The translations under genes were made by a program, and so were the position numbers. Below are positions 1-7,493 of a stretch of 8,609 nucleotides of DNA, one piece after another. Source of the stretch: Cyclobacteriaceae bacterium (GTDB lineage Bacteria; Bacteroidota; Bacteroidia; Cytophagales; Cyclobacteriaceae). Under the pieces are notes generated by a model. The model saw only the letters and a program-made list of their open reading frames with translations. It ran no database searches and was not told where the DNA came from. The stretch spans positions 1-8,609 of the forward strand of contig JAOTYN010000153.1 of the NCBI GenBank assembly GCA_029861825.1. Direction: 5' to 3'. Numbering within the stretch: position 1 is the first letter of the stretch; the number at the start of each line of letters is the position of its first letter.

Positions 1-1
1 C

Positions 2-907
2 AATACCATCACGAAAGTCAGTACATTCGATGAGAAACTCAATAATGAACTAAACTGGTATTTACAGCTGCCCCCAGAGTTGCAGGTACTTACCCCTCGA
101 ATTGTTAGCTCTAAACAGGTCGATGGTCAACTGAATCTGGTACAGGAATATTATGGTTATCCTACTTTATCCGAATTATACCTTTATTCAGATATTCACC
201 CGGAAAATTGGATCATTATAATAAAAAAACTGCTGAGCCTGCATTCGGAATTCTGCAAATATCCTAAAGAGCTGTCCCGGGACCATTACCGAAAGATGTA
301 TGTGGAGAAAACCTTTGATCGACTGGGGGAACTGCGGAAGGAAAACGAGCAATGGGAGAAGATCTTTCAATATGAAACCATAACCTTTAACGGTAAAGAA
401 CTTATCAATATCCCTGGCCTCTGGGAATCGCTCAAAGAAAGGGCGGAACAGATATCCGAAAACGGTCGGGCTGCTATTATTCACGGCGACTTCTGTTTTT
501 CCAATATTCTGTTTGATATTAACGGTCAAATAGCCCGTTTGATCGACCCCCGGGGGAGTTTCGGCGAGTCGGGAATTTACGGTGATCCCCGCTATGACCT
601 GGCGAAATTGCGGCATAGCATCAATGGACTTTACGATTATATTGTATCGGATCTGTTTGAATTAAGAGAGGAAGGGCCTATTTTTGAGGCCAGGATTTTT
701 CTCAATCAAACTGCGGAATATCTGGGACAGGCTTTTGATAAAATGATCTCTGAAATGGGCTATGATGCCCGGGAGGTTATCTTCATTGAAGCCTTACTTT
801 TTATAAGCATGTTACCGCTGCATCGCGATAAACCACGGCGACAAAAAATGATGTATCTGCGTGGTTTAGAATTATTAAACGAGATCTTCAATGCGAATAG
901 TAATTGA
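2..907 (+). CDS. APH/choline-kinase-fold phosphotransferase, 5' partial
   Basis: Probable small-molecule kinase of the aminoglycoside phosphotransferase (APH, PF01636) superfamily, predicted cytosolic. The frame is open to the left edge, so the gene starts outside. The internal TTG at 80 is not a sensible start because 26 family-like codons precede it. Numbering from the first in-window codon, K5 (TITKVS) fits the ATP-binding lysine and E16 its partner glutamate. YYGYPTLSEL resembles the hinge. H161-G-D163-x4-N168 is the Brenner motif with D163 as catalytic base, and I-D182-P-R-G is the metal-binding DFG equivalent. Missing is perhaps 30-50 residues carrying the nucleotide loop. It overlaps the HAD gene by 17 bases and heads a kinase, HAD and nucleotidyltransferase trio. 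That argues for phosphorylating a capsule precursor rather than an antibiotic. The fold is well supported; the substrate is unknown. LicA-like choline kinase is an analogy only. Confidence 0.85.
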   Translation, partial: NTITKVSTFDEKLNNELNWYLQLPPELQVLTPRIVSSKQVDGQLNLVQEYYGYPTLSELYLYSDIHPENWIIIIKKLLSLHSEFCKYPKELSRDHYRKMYVEKTFDRLGELRKENEQWEKIFQYETITFNGKELINIPGLWESLKERAEQISENGRAAIIHGDFCFSNILFDINGQIARLIDPRGSFGESGIYGDPRYDLAKLRHSINGLYDYIVSDLFELREEGPIFEARIFLNQTAEYLGQAFDKMISEMGYDAREVIFIEALLFISMLPLHRDKPRRQKMMYLRGLELLNEIFNANSN

Positions 908-1253
908 TTTAGATGGCACCATATGTCCGATCAAGCAGGAGGGGGAGTCATATGCGGACCTTAAACCCTATCCGCAAGCCTGCGAGAAAATTAAGGAGCT
1001 TAGGGCCGGTGGTCATTATATTATAATTCAAACCGCACGCAATATGGCTACTTGCCAAAGCAATTTAGGCCGGGTGGTTAAGAATATTGGTAAAATTACC
1101 CTGGACTGGCTGGAGCAGCATCAGATAGAATTTGACGAGATATACTTCGGAAAGCCCAATGCTCATCTGTACATAGACGATCGAGCCTTGCGGTTTGAAG
1201 GCTGGGACGGCATCGTACAATCGAAATTACAGCAATTAGCCAAGGATAAATGA
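891..1253 (+). CDS. HAD-superfamily capsule biosynthesis phosphatase (EcbF/BcbF-like)
   Basis: Small 120-residue haloacid dehalogenase-fold phosphatase, probably cytosolic and Mg2+-dependent. All four HAD motifs are visible: motif I D6-L-D8-G-T with the nucleophile and general acid aspartates, motif II at T48 (IIIQTAR), motif III at K88 (FGKP), and motif IV D96-D97 (YIDDRA). No room exists for a cap domain between the motifs, so this is a C0-type enzyme acting on an accessible or protein-presented substrate. The layout and length match the EcbF/BcbF capsule phosphatase family named from Pasteurella multocida capsule loci. The ATG at 891 lies inside the end of the kinase gene, and motif I follows directly, which fixes the start. 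The stop overlaps the next start as ATGA. Inferred role: removing a phosphate from an intermediate before or after nucleotidyl activation. The exact substrate cannot be read from the sequence. Confidence 0.9.
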   Translation: MRIVIDLDGTICPIKQEGESYADLKPYPQACEKIKELRAGGHYIIIQTARNMATCQSNLGRVVKNIGKITLDWLEQHQIEFDEIYFGKPNAHLYIDDRALRFEGWDGIVQSKLQQLAKDK

Positions 1254-1966
1254 TTGTAGTAATGCCCATGGCGGGTCGTGGCTCGCGGTTCTCCCAGGCC
1301 GGTGTTGACACACCTAAACCCCTGATTGATGTTTGCGGGAAACCTATGTTCAGTTGGGCTGTCAAAAGCCTGGAGGGAGTATCATATTCCAGGTTTGTGG
1401 CCGTAGTACTCCAGGAACACCAGGATCAGTTCGACATTGAAGGTTCTATTAAAAAATATGTGCCGGGAGATGTGAGCGTTATATGTATACCTGAGGTTAC
1501 TGCCGGACAACTGTGCACAGTGCTGGCTGCCAAGGAGGAGATCAATACGCCTGAAGATGTTTTGATTATACCTTCAGATACCTTAGTGGTTTCATCGCTG
1601 GCGCGGGACATAAACGGTGCTTCACCAGATTGCAAAGGTATTATTTCAGTGGCCCAGATGCCAGGCGATCACTGGAGTTTTGCTAAGGTGGGTGATCAGG
1701 ACAGGGTTACGGAAGTTGCAGAAAAAGTAAGGATCTCCGAATATGCCAGTACCGGACTTTACTACTTTAGGCACGGGCATGAATTCGTAGAAATTGCCGA
1801 AGAAATGGTAAGGCAAAAAGAAAAAACCCGGGGGGAGTATTATGTTATTCCGGTTTATAACAAATATTTGGATAGATCCTGGGAGGTAAAAGTATCTCAT
1901 GCCCAAGAACTTTGGGATATGGGGAATCCTACTGCTCTGGAAAATTTCGAAGAGAAATTTGGTTAA
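1250..1966 (+). CDS. Nucleotidyltransferase-fold protein (BcbE-like; sugar/polyol-phosphate NTP transferase)
   Basis: A 238-residue GT-A/nucleotidyltransferase-fold protein. The N-terminal signature M7-A-G-R-G-S-R-F14 and the following TPKPL (K23) and G-K-P-M33 are the nucleotide-binding motifs of sugar-1-phosphate nucleotidyltransferases. G86-Q-L-C-T-V-L contributes the usual GQ/T base contact, IIPSD110 supplies a metal-ligand aspartate, and E158-K159 with S167-T-G are the expected substrate-pocket elements. Homologues in capsule loci are often labelled glycosyltransferase (BcbE-like), but the R-G-S-R signature favours an NTP:phosphate transferase making an NDP- or CMP-linked donor. It is shorter than RmlA-type enzymes (about 290 residues), lacking a long C-terminal extension. 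ATGA overlap with the HAD gene implies translational coupling; an AAGGA lies only three bases before the ATG. The product is unknown; CDP-, UDP-, GDP- or dTDP-linked donors are all open. Confidence 0.85.
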   Translation: MIVVMPMAGRGSRFSQAGVDTPKPLIDVCGKPMFSWAVKSLEGVSYSRFVAVVLQEHQDQFDIEGSIKKYVPGDVSVICIPEVTAGQLCTVLAAKEEINTPEDVLIIPSDTLVVSSLARDINGASPDCKGIISVAQMPGDHWSFAKVGDQDRVTEVAEKVRISEYASTGLYYFRHGHEFVEIAEEMVRQKEKTRGEYYVIPVYNKYLDRSWEVKVSHAQELWDMGNPTALENFEEKFG

Positions 1967-2801
1967 GCCATTGAATTTATTTCAGAAAATTGGCCAAAAA
2001 ATCAGTCGGGATGTGCGACGGGCCATTAAGCACTCCAAACAGCATTGGGCCACCGGTCCTCATCGCCCGCGTGCACTTTTTATCTGCGGATCTCAAAGGT
2101 CAGGGACCAATATGCTTCAAGGAGTCTTGAATAGTTCCGCTCGAACCCGGGTTTACAACGAAGATCATCCTAAGGCTTTCAAAAAGTATCGATTAAAAGA
2201 ACTGGGTGAGATTTCCAATCTGGTAAACAGGGCCCCTTGCCCCTGGGTGGTCTTTAAATGCATCATGGATTCACAGCACACCAGGCAACTGTTGAATCAA
2301 TTTCCAGAGAGCAAATGCATTTGGATCTTTCGAGATTACAGGGACGTGGCGGAGTCGGCAGAACGCAAATGGATGGATGCCCAGCGTCACATTATTCGAA
2401 ATATAGCGGAGCGGGACCATACTTGGGACCGTTGGTACACGGAAACCTTGTCCGATGAACGCCGAGAATTGGTGAGGAGGTTGTACTATCCGGAAATGAC
2501 TGAGCTAACTGCTGGAGCAATTAAGTGGTACCTGAGGAATCAATTATTCTTCGACCTGAAACTGCAAGACTGCGCCGACCGAGTTTTATTGGTTAATTAT
2601 AACAGATTAGTTACCAATCCGAATCAGGAATTCGACCGTGTGGGTCGCTTCTTAAAATTATCGATTCCTCAAAGCGCTTACGGTCATGTGCATGATCGTT
2701 CCCTGCAAAAACCACTGGCTTCCAAACTCGATCCTCGGGTTACCGATCTTTGTGACCAGCTAATGAGAGATTTTATGCGTATACTTGAACCATCAAATTA
2801 G
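1959..2801 (+). CDS. PAPS-dependent sulfotransferase family protein
   Basis: Transfers sulfate from 3'-phosphoadenosine 5'-phosphosulfate to an acceptor, here probably a hydroxyl of the glycan or its lipid-linked precursor. The 5'-phosphosulfate-binding loop is FICGSQRSGTN (2079-2111). The 3'-phosphate-binding motif is IFRDYRDVAES, with an Arg and Ser eight positions apart (about 2331-2357). A later VNYNRLVTNP followed by a GRFLKL stretch fits the usual C-terminal sulfotransferase elements. No signal peptide or membrane segment is evident, so it is likely cytosolic. Start choice: an ATG at 1899 would overlap the upstream gene by 68 bases. I prefer TTG 1959, an 8-base overlap with an AAGAGA just upstream, which puts the P-loop near residue 41; GTG 2013 is also possible. 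PAPS synthesis genes (CysDNC) are not in the window. Family call firm; substrate inferred. Confidence 0.88.
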   Translation: MVKPLNLFQKIGQKISRDVRRAIKHSKQHWATGPHRPRALFICGSQRSGTNMLQGVLNSSARTRVYNEDHPKAFKKYRLKELGEISNLVNRAPCPWVVFKCIMDSQHTRQLLNQFPESKCIWIFRDYRDVAESAERKWMDAQRHIIRNIAERDHTWDRWYTETLSDERRELVRRLYYPEMTELTAGAIKWYLRNQLFFDLKLQDCADRVLLVNYNRLVTNPNQEFDRVGRFLKLSIPQSAYGHVHDRSLQKPLASKLDPRVTDLCDQLMRDFMRILEPSN

Positions 2802-2802
2802 T

Positions 2803-3867
2803 ATGGACCACCCGACTTTCTCTATTTGCATTCCCAACTACAACTACGCTCACTATATCGGTGAAACTATCGAAAGCGTTTTAAACCAATCCTATCCTCA
2901 TTTTGAGATTGTGGTAGCCGATAACGCCTCCACAGACAACAGCGTACAGGTCGTGGAATCATATAAGGATCCTCGGATCCGGTTGGTTAAAAACCATTAC
3001 AATATTGGATTTGCTCCAAACTTGCAGGCCGCTACTGCACCGGCTAAAATGGAATTCGTAAATCTGTTATCCTCCGATGATAAAATGAGGCCTGATGCCT
3101 TGGAAAACTATGCCGAGGTGATCAGGTCTCAGGGTGATCGTGCAGGGAATACGGTTCTGTTTTCAGATGCCTATCTCATCGATGGTGAGAGCAATAGAAT
3201 TGGATATGAAACTAATCACCTAGAAGCATTTACCAGGATCCATTACCGAGATGCAAATTTTGATGTGAACAAGCTACCACATTACGGTCAGGTTATTAAC
3301 TACCAAGCCGAGGAAGTTCTTCGCAAAACTCTTATACAGCTTAACTCCTTTGCACAATTCCTCACTATAGTATATCCAAGAGTCTTGTGGGAAAGATTAG
3401 AAGGCTACAATTGTATTAGAACGATAGGCCCCGATAAATTCTTCAATTATAAGCTTTTGGCCCAAAGACCTGATGTCAAATATGTCCGAAAGCCACTCTA
3501 TGAATACCGGTCTCACGGATCCCCCAACGAGCAAGCCCAAAAAGCTACCGTAAAGCAGCAGATCGACGACTATTTGAATACCCTGGATTTCTCCAATGAC
3601 ATGTTGGAAAAGGCCGGAGTATCCCGCGAAAGTATGATCGATAGTTTCTTAGATCGTGTTTGCCTTAAGTCCGGCCTCACACAATTGGTATATGGCACCT
3701 ATCGCCACGCGGTAAGATGCTGGGCCTTCGGTTTGGCCACCTATCCCGGAAAAGTGTTGAAAAAATCTCGGTTCTATGCGTTGACCGGGCTTTTGTTACT
3801 AGGACCATTAGCGAAATTTGTTGCTAAACCGTTGTATAAGGTTAAACATAAGCCGTCACAAATCTGA
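2803..3867 (+). CDS. Family 2 glycosyltransferase (GT-A fold)
   Basis: Predicted inverting GT2 sugar transferase of 354 residues acting at the cytoplasmic membrane face on a lipid-linked oligosaccharide. The N-terminal catalytic domain starts FSICIPNYNYAHYIGETIES and continues to EIVVADNASTDNS with D40 and D45, the usual nucleotide-binding aspartates. LLSSDD (D92-D93) stands where the DXD metal site is expected. The C-terminal part, after about residue 220, is less typical and ends with a hydrophobic stretch (about 324-345) followed by a basic tail, which may be a membrane anchor. The frame also allows a TTG at 2785. I chose ATG 2803 because it lies one base after the sulfotransferase stop and only nine bases before the first conserved strand. 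No Shine-Dalgarno sequence is visible, so coupling to upstream termination is likely. The transferred sugar is unknown. Confidence 0.9.
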   Translation: MDHPTFSICIPNYNYAHYIGETIESVLNQSYPHFEIVVADNASTDNSVQVVESYKDPRIRLVKNHYNIGFAPNLQAATAPAKMEFVNLLSSDDKMRPDALENYAEVIRSQGDRAGNTVLFSDAYLIDGESNRIGYETNHLEAFTRIHYRDANFDVNKLPHYGQVINYQAEEVLRKTLIQLNSFAQFLTIVYPRVLWERLEGYNCIRTIGPDKFFNYKLLAQRPDVKYVRKPLYEYRSHGSPNEQAQKATVKQQIDDYLNTLDFSNDMLEKAGVSRESMIDSFLDRVCLKSGLTQLVYGTYRHAVRCWAFGLATYPGKVLKKSRFYALTGLLLLGPLAKFVAKPLYKVKHKPSQI

Positions 3868-5111
3868 TGGAGATTAGGCCATTTCGGGTATTGTTTGTGT
3901 TGAATGCCTCGGGAGGTGGCGCTTCCCAAGGTATTTATGAATTATTAGATTCTGTCAGTAAGGAGCAGTTAGAAGCCTATGTGGTGGTTCCCGATAGCCC
4001 CAATGCCAACCAAGTAAAGAGACTGGACCAACTTTGTCGGTTTTGGATGCGGGTACCCAGTACATGGTGGAACAAAAAATCACATAACAGTTGGAAGGAA
4101 AAATTGATCTATCTCTTGAAAAGTAACATTAGAACCTTTTTCGGACTGATTCCAACTTACCGCATTTGGAGGCTGATAAAGAAGCACAACATTGATATTG
4201 TCTACACCGGTACCTCCCTGAATAGGGAAGGAGCATTAGCGGCCAGACATAGAGGCATTCCACATATTTGGCATATTAAAGAAACTATTGGGCCCAGAGG
4301 CAGGGTGCAGTTTCCCAAGGGTGAACTGAAGTTGTCCCAATATATTTTAAAGCATTCCCAAAGGGTGGTGGTTATGACCGAATATATTAAGTCATTTTTT
4401 CATGCAAAGTGTCAGGACAATCCAAAACTTCAGGTGGTATATGATGGAATTGATGCTTCCAAATTCCAGGATCCGGGCTGTGGCCAGACCTTAAGGAGTA
4501 AACTGGGATTGCGCGATTCTGATATTTTAGTAGCTATGGTAGCAAGCTTGTCCAGCTCCTGGAAGAAACATCATTTGTTCGTCGAGATGGCACGAGTCTT
4601 AAAAGACCAGTCCTGCAATTTGAAATATGTTTTGTTTGGACCATTGCCCAAAAAACACCAAAGCCGTATCTACAACCGGCCCTGGGAATATTATCAAACT
4701 TTAATGGATCTGCTCAAAGGCCATCCGGTTTCGGAAGATTTTATCTGGGCGGGGTTCCATGAGAATATTCCGGAATTGATGGATGCTATTGATATTTTGG
4801 TGCACCCATGTGATATTGAACCCTTTGGCCGGATAGCCATTGAAGCTCAAGCGGCGGGTACTGTGGTGGTGGGACCCGACAAAGGAGGGATTTCTGAGTC
4901 TGTGGTGCCAGGCAAAACGGGTTTTTTAGTTAAAGCGGGTGATGTTTCGGCATTTGGCCAAGCTGTAAAGGAATTATCCCAAAACAGCTCTCTGCGCCAG
5001 CAGTTAGGTTACCAAGGTCAGCAACATGTCCGAAATACCTTCAAGCAGTCCCAACATAATTCTCTAATTTTGGATATCTTTAATGATATCACTGAGACTT
5101 TAACGAAGTGA
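3867..5111 (+). CDS. Family 4 glycosyltransferase (GT-B fold)
   Basis: Predicted retaining GT4 enzyme of 414 residues. The N-terminal Rossmann domain begins RVLFVLNASGGGASQG with the glycine-rich acceptor-side loop, and VYDGID (191-196) marks the interdomain linker typical of the family. The C-terminal donor domain has VAMVASLSSSWKKH (about 222-235), with the lysines where donor phosphates are contacted. The EX7E motif is E318-PFGRIAI-E326, followed by GGISESVVPGKTGFLV, the usual family ending. Length is normal for GT4. TGATG overlap with the GT2 gene (one shared base) fixes the start and suggests translational coupling. The region from about 60 to 105 is rich in Trp and Lys/Arg and could contact the membrane. 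It should add a sugar to the repeat unit; donor and linkage cannot be read from the sequence. Confidence 0.92.
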   Translation: MEIRPFRVLFVLNASGGGASQGIYELLDSVSKEQLEAYVVVPDSPNANQVKRLDQLCRFWMRVPSTWWNKKSHNSWKEKLIYLLKSNIRTFFGLIPTYRIWRLIKKHNIDIVYTGTSLNREGALAARHRGIPHIWHIKETIGPRGRVQFPKGELKLSQYILKHSQRVVVMTEYIKSFFHAKCQDNPKLQVVYDGIDASKFQDPGCGQTLRSKLGLRDSDILVAMVASLSSSWKKHHLFVEMARVLKDQSCNLKYVLFGPLPKKHQSRIYNRPWEYYQTLMDLLKGHPVSEDFIWAGFHENIPELMDAIDILVHPCDIEPFGRIAIEAQAAGTVVVGPDKGGISESVVPGKTGFLVKAGDVSAFGQAVKELSQNSSLRQQLGYQGQQHVRNTFKQSQHNSLILDIFNDITETLTK

Positions 5112-6379
5112 CCCAGTTGTTATTTTACGCCCTGATAGGGGGAGGATTAATTCTGATCTTATTACGTCCGTATTGGGGCATTGTACTATTATTCGTGTCG
5201 GTGGCGCTGACCGAGACCCTACCGGAATTCCCTTTTATCGATTCCATTTTTCCAATATTTGGCTTGGCCACAGTATTGGGATTTTTAGTTAAGTCCTTTC
5301 AAAGTGACAATAATCTTCTGATAAGGATTGAGTGGAACTACATATTCGCTTTGATCTTTGTACTGTGGATCTTGATTTCAAATCCCACTGCAGCCATCTC
5401 AGGAGGTACCCGGAATTGGATCTTTACCTTCATTCAATTATTTGTGTTGGCTTTGCTTACGGGTATTTTGATGAATGACCAGAAGAAATTCAACACCTTA
5501 ATGTTTTGGTTTGTGGTTGCCCTGGGAATTTCTGCATTTAACGGCATACTGAATTCGTCCATTGCCGGAACCCGCATGGGAAGCGATATTGAGGCCGGGC
5601 TTTTAGGAGGTAAAAACACCGCGGCCCGCTACTATATTGTAGCAGGACTATTCGCTTTCTATCTACAAAAGATTTCGAAAAAGGCCCTGAAACGGTGGTT
5701 TATGCGATTTGCCATGGCGGTGTTGATCATCGGGGTTTTGTTTACACTTTCCAGGGCGGGTTTGGCCTTATTGGTATTTTCTATTGGTTTGGTGGCGTTT
5801 CTGGAGTTTAGGTTTTCATGGAGACAATTTGTGCCGGTAGTGTTAATGACGGCTATCATTATGTTTATTATACCGGATGAACTTTTCTCCACGTATTATA
5901 GCGTAATATCGGGAGGCGAATTCGAGACAGGGGGTCGAGGGGCGGTCTATAGTTCAGTAGAGAACAACATTAGATATACCCTGTGGGACTCAGCCTTTAA
6001 AATGTGGAAATCCGCTCCGGTTACCGGTTTGGGTATCGGGCAATTTTCCTTTAATGTGGCCTATTATCTGCCTTTTTCCTTGGCATATTTGAATTTAGGA
6101 GCACATAACATGTTTTTTCAGTTGCTGGCGGAAACCGGCACGGTAGGGGTTGGCCTATTCTTGCTCACGCTTTTGGCTACCTACCGGAACTTCTCCGGGC
6201 AAAGAGAGGGAGTTAATAACATCAATCGCATTTGGATGATCGCTTTTGTGGTTATGGTGCTGGGAGGACTTACAAAACACGATCACTATGATAAGTTACT
6301 CTGGCTGCTAGTGGGCAGTAGTGTAGCATTGAAAAACTACTGGCCTAATATTAAGACGCAACTAAATGGGGAAAATTAA
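5108..6379 (+). CDS. O-antigen polymerase/ligase-like membrane protein (Wzy/WaaL family)
   Basis: Polytopic inner-membrane protein of 423 residues with roughly 10-12 hydrophobic segments, of the O-antigen ligase/polymerase type (PF04932). Diagnostic elements are FTLSRAG (S215-R216) at a membrane boundary and a large, presumably periplasmic loop at about 255-335. The loop holds an R-x3-W-x2-A-x-K-M-W stretch (R289-W300), then P304-VTGLGIGQF and GAHNMFFQLLAETG (H333, E342). The conserved Arg and His are the residues implicated in catalysis in the family. The first gene-frame codon is GTG at 5108, overlapping the preceding stop as GTGA. The position between glycosyltransferase genes favours a repeat-unit polymerase (Wzy) over a core ligase, but sequence alone cannot separate the two. 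No flippase is visible in the window. Confidence 0.88.
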   Translation: MTQLLFYALIGGGLILILLRPYWGIVLLFVSVALTETLPEFPFIDSIFPIFGLATVLGFLVKSFQSDNNLLIRIEWNYIFALIFVLWILISNPTAAISGGTRNWIFTFIQLFVLALLTGILMNDQKKFNTLMFWFVVALGISAFNGILNSSIAGTRMGSDIEAGLLGGKNTAARYYIVAGLFAFYLQKISKKALKRWFMRFAMAVLIIGVLFTLSRAGLALLVFSIGLVAFLEFRFSWRQFVPVVLMTAIIMFIIPDELFSTYYSVISGGEFETGGRGAVYSSVENNIRYTLWDSAFKMWKSAPVTGLGIGQFSFNVAYYLPFSLAYLNLGAHNMFFQLLAETGTVGVGLFLLTLLATYRNFSGQREGVNNINRIWMIAFVVMVLGGLTKHDHYDKLLWLLVGSSVALKNYWPNIKTQLNGEN

Positions 6380-7493
6380 ACTGCTTTTTATGATCGAGTC
6401 TATGAAAGCAGGTGGTGCGGAACGACAATTGCATGAGTTAATGACCGGCCTAAGTCCTCAAGAATTTGAAGTCAAACTTATAACCTGGGTAGACAACCCG
6501 CCTTTTTTTGATTCGGAACCCCCATATTTGTGGAAGTGCTATCCCAGAAGAAGTAAATTCGATTTTAAAGCAATCATTACGGCCGCTCAATTACTAAAAA
6601 AAGGACAGGCCGATATGGTCCATGGATTTCTGGATACCGGTAATTTTTATGCGGCCATGGCCCGTCAATTAGCCGGCAAGGGGGTGATAATTGCCTCTGA
6701 ACGAAGTTCAAAGAGAAAACTTAGCTTGCTTCAGCGGTGGCATAAACCGTGGGCTCACCGCAGGGCGTCCCTGACGATATGTAATAGCCTGGAAGGTCAG
6801 AAGTTTATCCAGACTATGGGAGTGCCAGAATCACACACCATGGTTATTGTAAACGGCATCAATACCCAGTTGTTCCATCCAAAGGCAGCACAGGAGATCC
6901 CAGATTTAAAAGAAAGCCTTGGACTTAAAGCTGACAGACGCTATCTAATCAGCGTGGGTAGAATTGCACCGGTAAAAAATCAATTGGAAACCATTAAGGC
7001 CTTTGCAGCCTCCAATGTTAAAGAAGGCTATGATTTATTACTGGTAGGTGCAAGTCAGAGGGATTATGAAATCCTCATAAACCAAGAAGTGGAAAACCTA
7101 GGATTGCATTCACAGGTTAAGATAATCCCTCCTGTGAAGAACATTCAGGAATATTACCAAGTTTGTGATGTACTAGTGCTTTTTTCACTGCGAGAGGGAA
7201 CCCCTAATGCGCTTCTGGAAGCTATGGCTTGCGGGCTTCCCTGTGTGGTTTCGGATGTAGGTGATTGTCCAAAATATGTACAGCCTCGGGTTAGTGGTTG
7301 GGTAGTACCTTCCAGGGCTATTGACAGACTTTCCAAAGCTTTTGACGAGATAGCCAAAACGGACCCCACCCAACTGAGAACTATGGGTGCATCTGCCAAG
7401 CAGTCATTAATTGACCTGATGATGGATAAATCTTCCATGATCCAAAAGTTCACCAGGGCTTATAAAAGCTTGCATAGACAAACCACCCCATGA
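6366..7493 (+). CDS. Family 4 glycosyltransferase (GT-B fold)
   Basis: Second GT4 enzyme, 375 residues. The start LLFMIESMKAGGAERQ carries the classic GGAER loop (16-20). IVNGIN (161-166) precedes the linker, LISVGRIAPVKNQ (194-206) is the donor-domain phosphate-binding segment, and E277-GTPNALL-E285 is the EX7E motif. MACGLPCVVSDVGD follows, then a GWVVP stretch. This combination is typical of WbnK/WcaL-like polysaccharide glycosyltransferases. The ATG lies 14 bases inside the polymerase gene and has little Shine-Dalgarno complementarity, so translation probably depends on coupling. Its stop overlaps the next start as ATGA. It is expected to act on the cytoplasmic side of the membrane on the undecaprenyl-linked repeat unit. 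Sugar and linkage are unknown, and it is distinct in sequence from the GT4 encoded at 3867-5111. Confidence 0.92.
   Translation: MGKIKLLFMIESMKAGGAERQLHELMTGLSPQEFEVKLITWVDNPPFFDSEPPYLWKCYPRRSKFDFKAIITAAQLLKKGQADMVHGFLDTGNFYAAMARQLAGKGVIIASERSSKRKLSLLQRWHKPWAHRRASLTICNSLEGQKFIQTMGVPESHTMVIVNGINTQLFHPKAAQEIPDLKESLGLKADRRYLISVGRIAPVKNQLETIKAFAASNVKEGYDLLLVGASQRDYEILINQEVENLGLHSQVKIIPPVKNIQEYYQVCDVLVLFSLREGTPNALLEAMACGLPCVVSDVGDCPKYVQPRVSGWVVPSRAIDRLSKAFDEIAKTDPTQLRTMGASAKQSLIDLMMDKSSMIQKFTRAYKSLHRQTTP

Noticed and set aside
188..616. 142-codon open frame on the minus strand
   Set aside because: It lies wholly antisense to the kinase gene, shows no recognisable motif, and the + strand frame carries the conserved catalytic residues.
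80..907. TTG at 80 as the start of the kinase gene
   Set aside because: The frame is open back to base 2 and the extra codons encode the expected APH-fold lysine (TITKVS) and glutamate (NNEL), so the gene is simply cut by the window edge.
2..907. Antibiotic resistance (aminoglycoside phosphotransferase) gene
   Set aside because: The APH fold is shared, but tight coupling to capsule-type HAD and nucleotidyltransferase genes and the divergent IDPRG motif point to a polysaccharide-precursor kinase.
2967..2980. Two GGATCC hexamers separated by two bases
   Set aside because: Falls inside the GT2 catalytic domain coding for D-P-R-I. A short chance repeat with no sign of an operator or recombination site.
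5073..5090. GATATC-tttaat-GATATC inverted repeat, a possible hairpin
   Set aside because: Six-base A/T-rich stem inside coding sequence, with no following T-tract and GTGA-coupled translation just downstream. Best explained as chance in a codon run for D-I-F-N-D-I.
7154..7453. 99-codon open frame on the minus strand
   Set aside because: It is the mirror of the GT4 C-terminal domain, including its EX7E region. Its Ser/Thr-rich translation has no family features.
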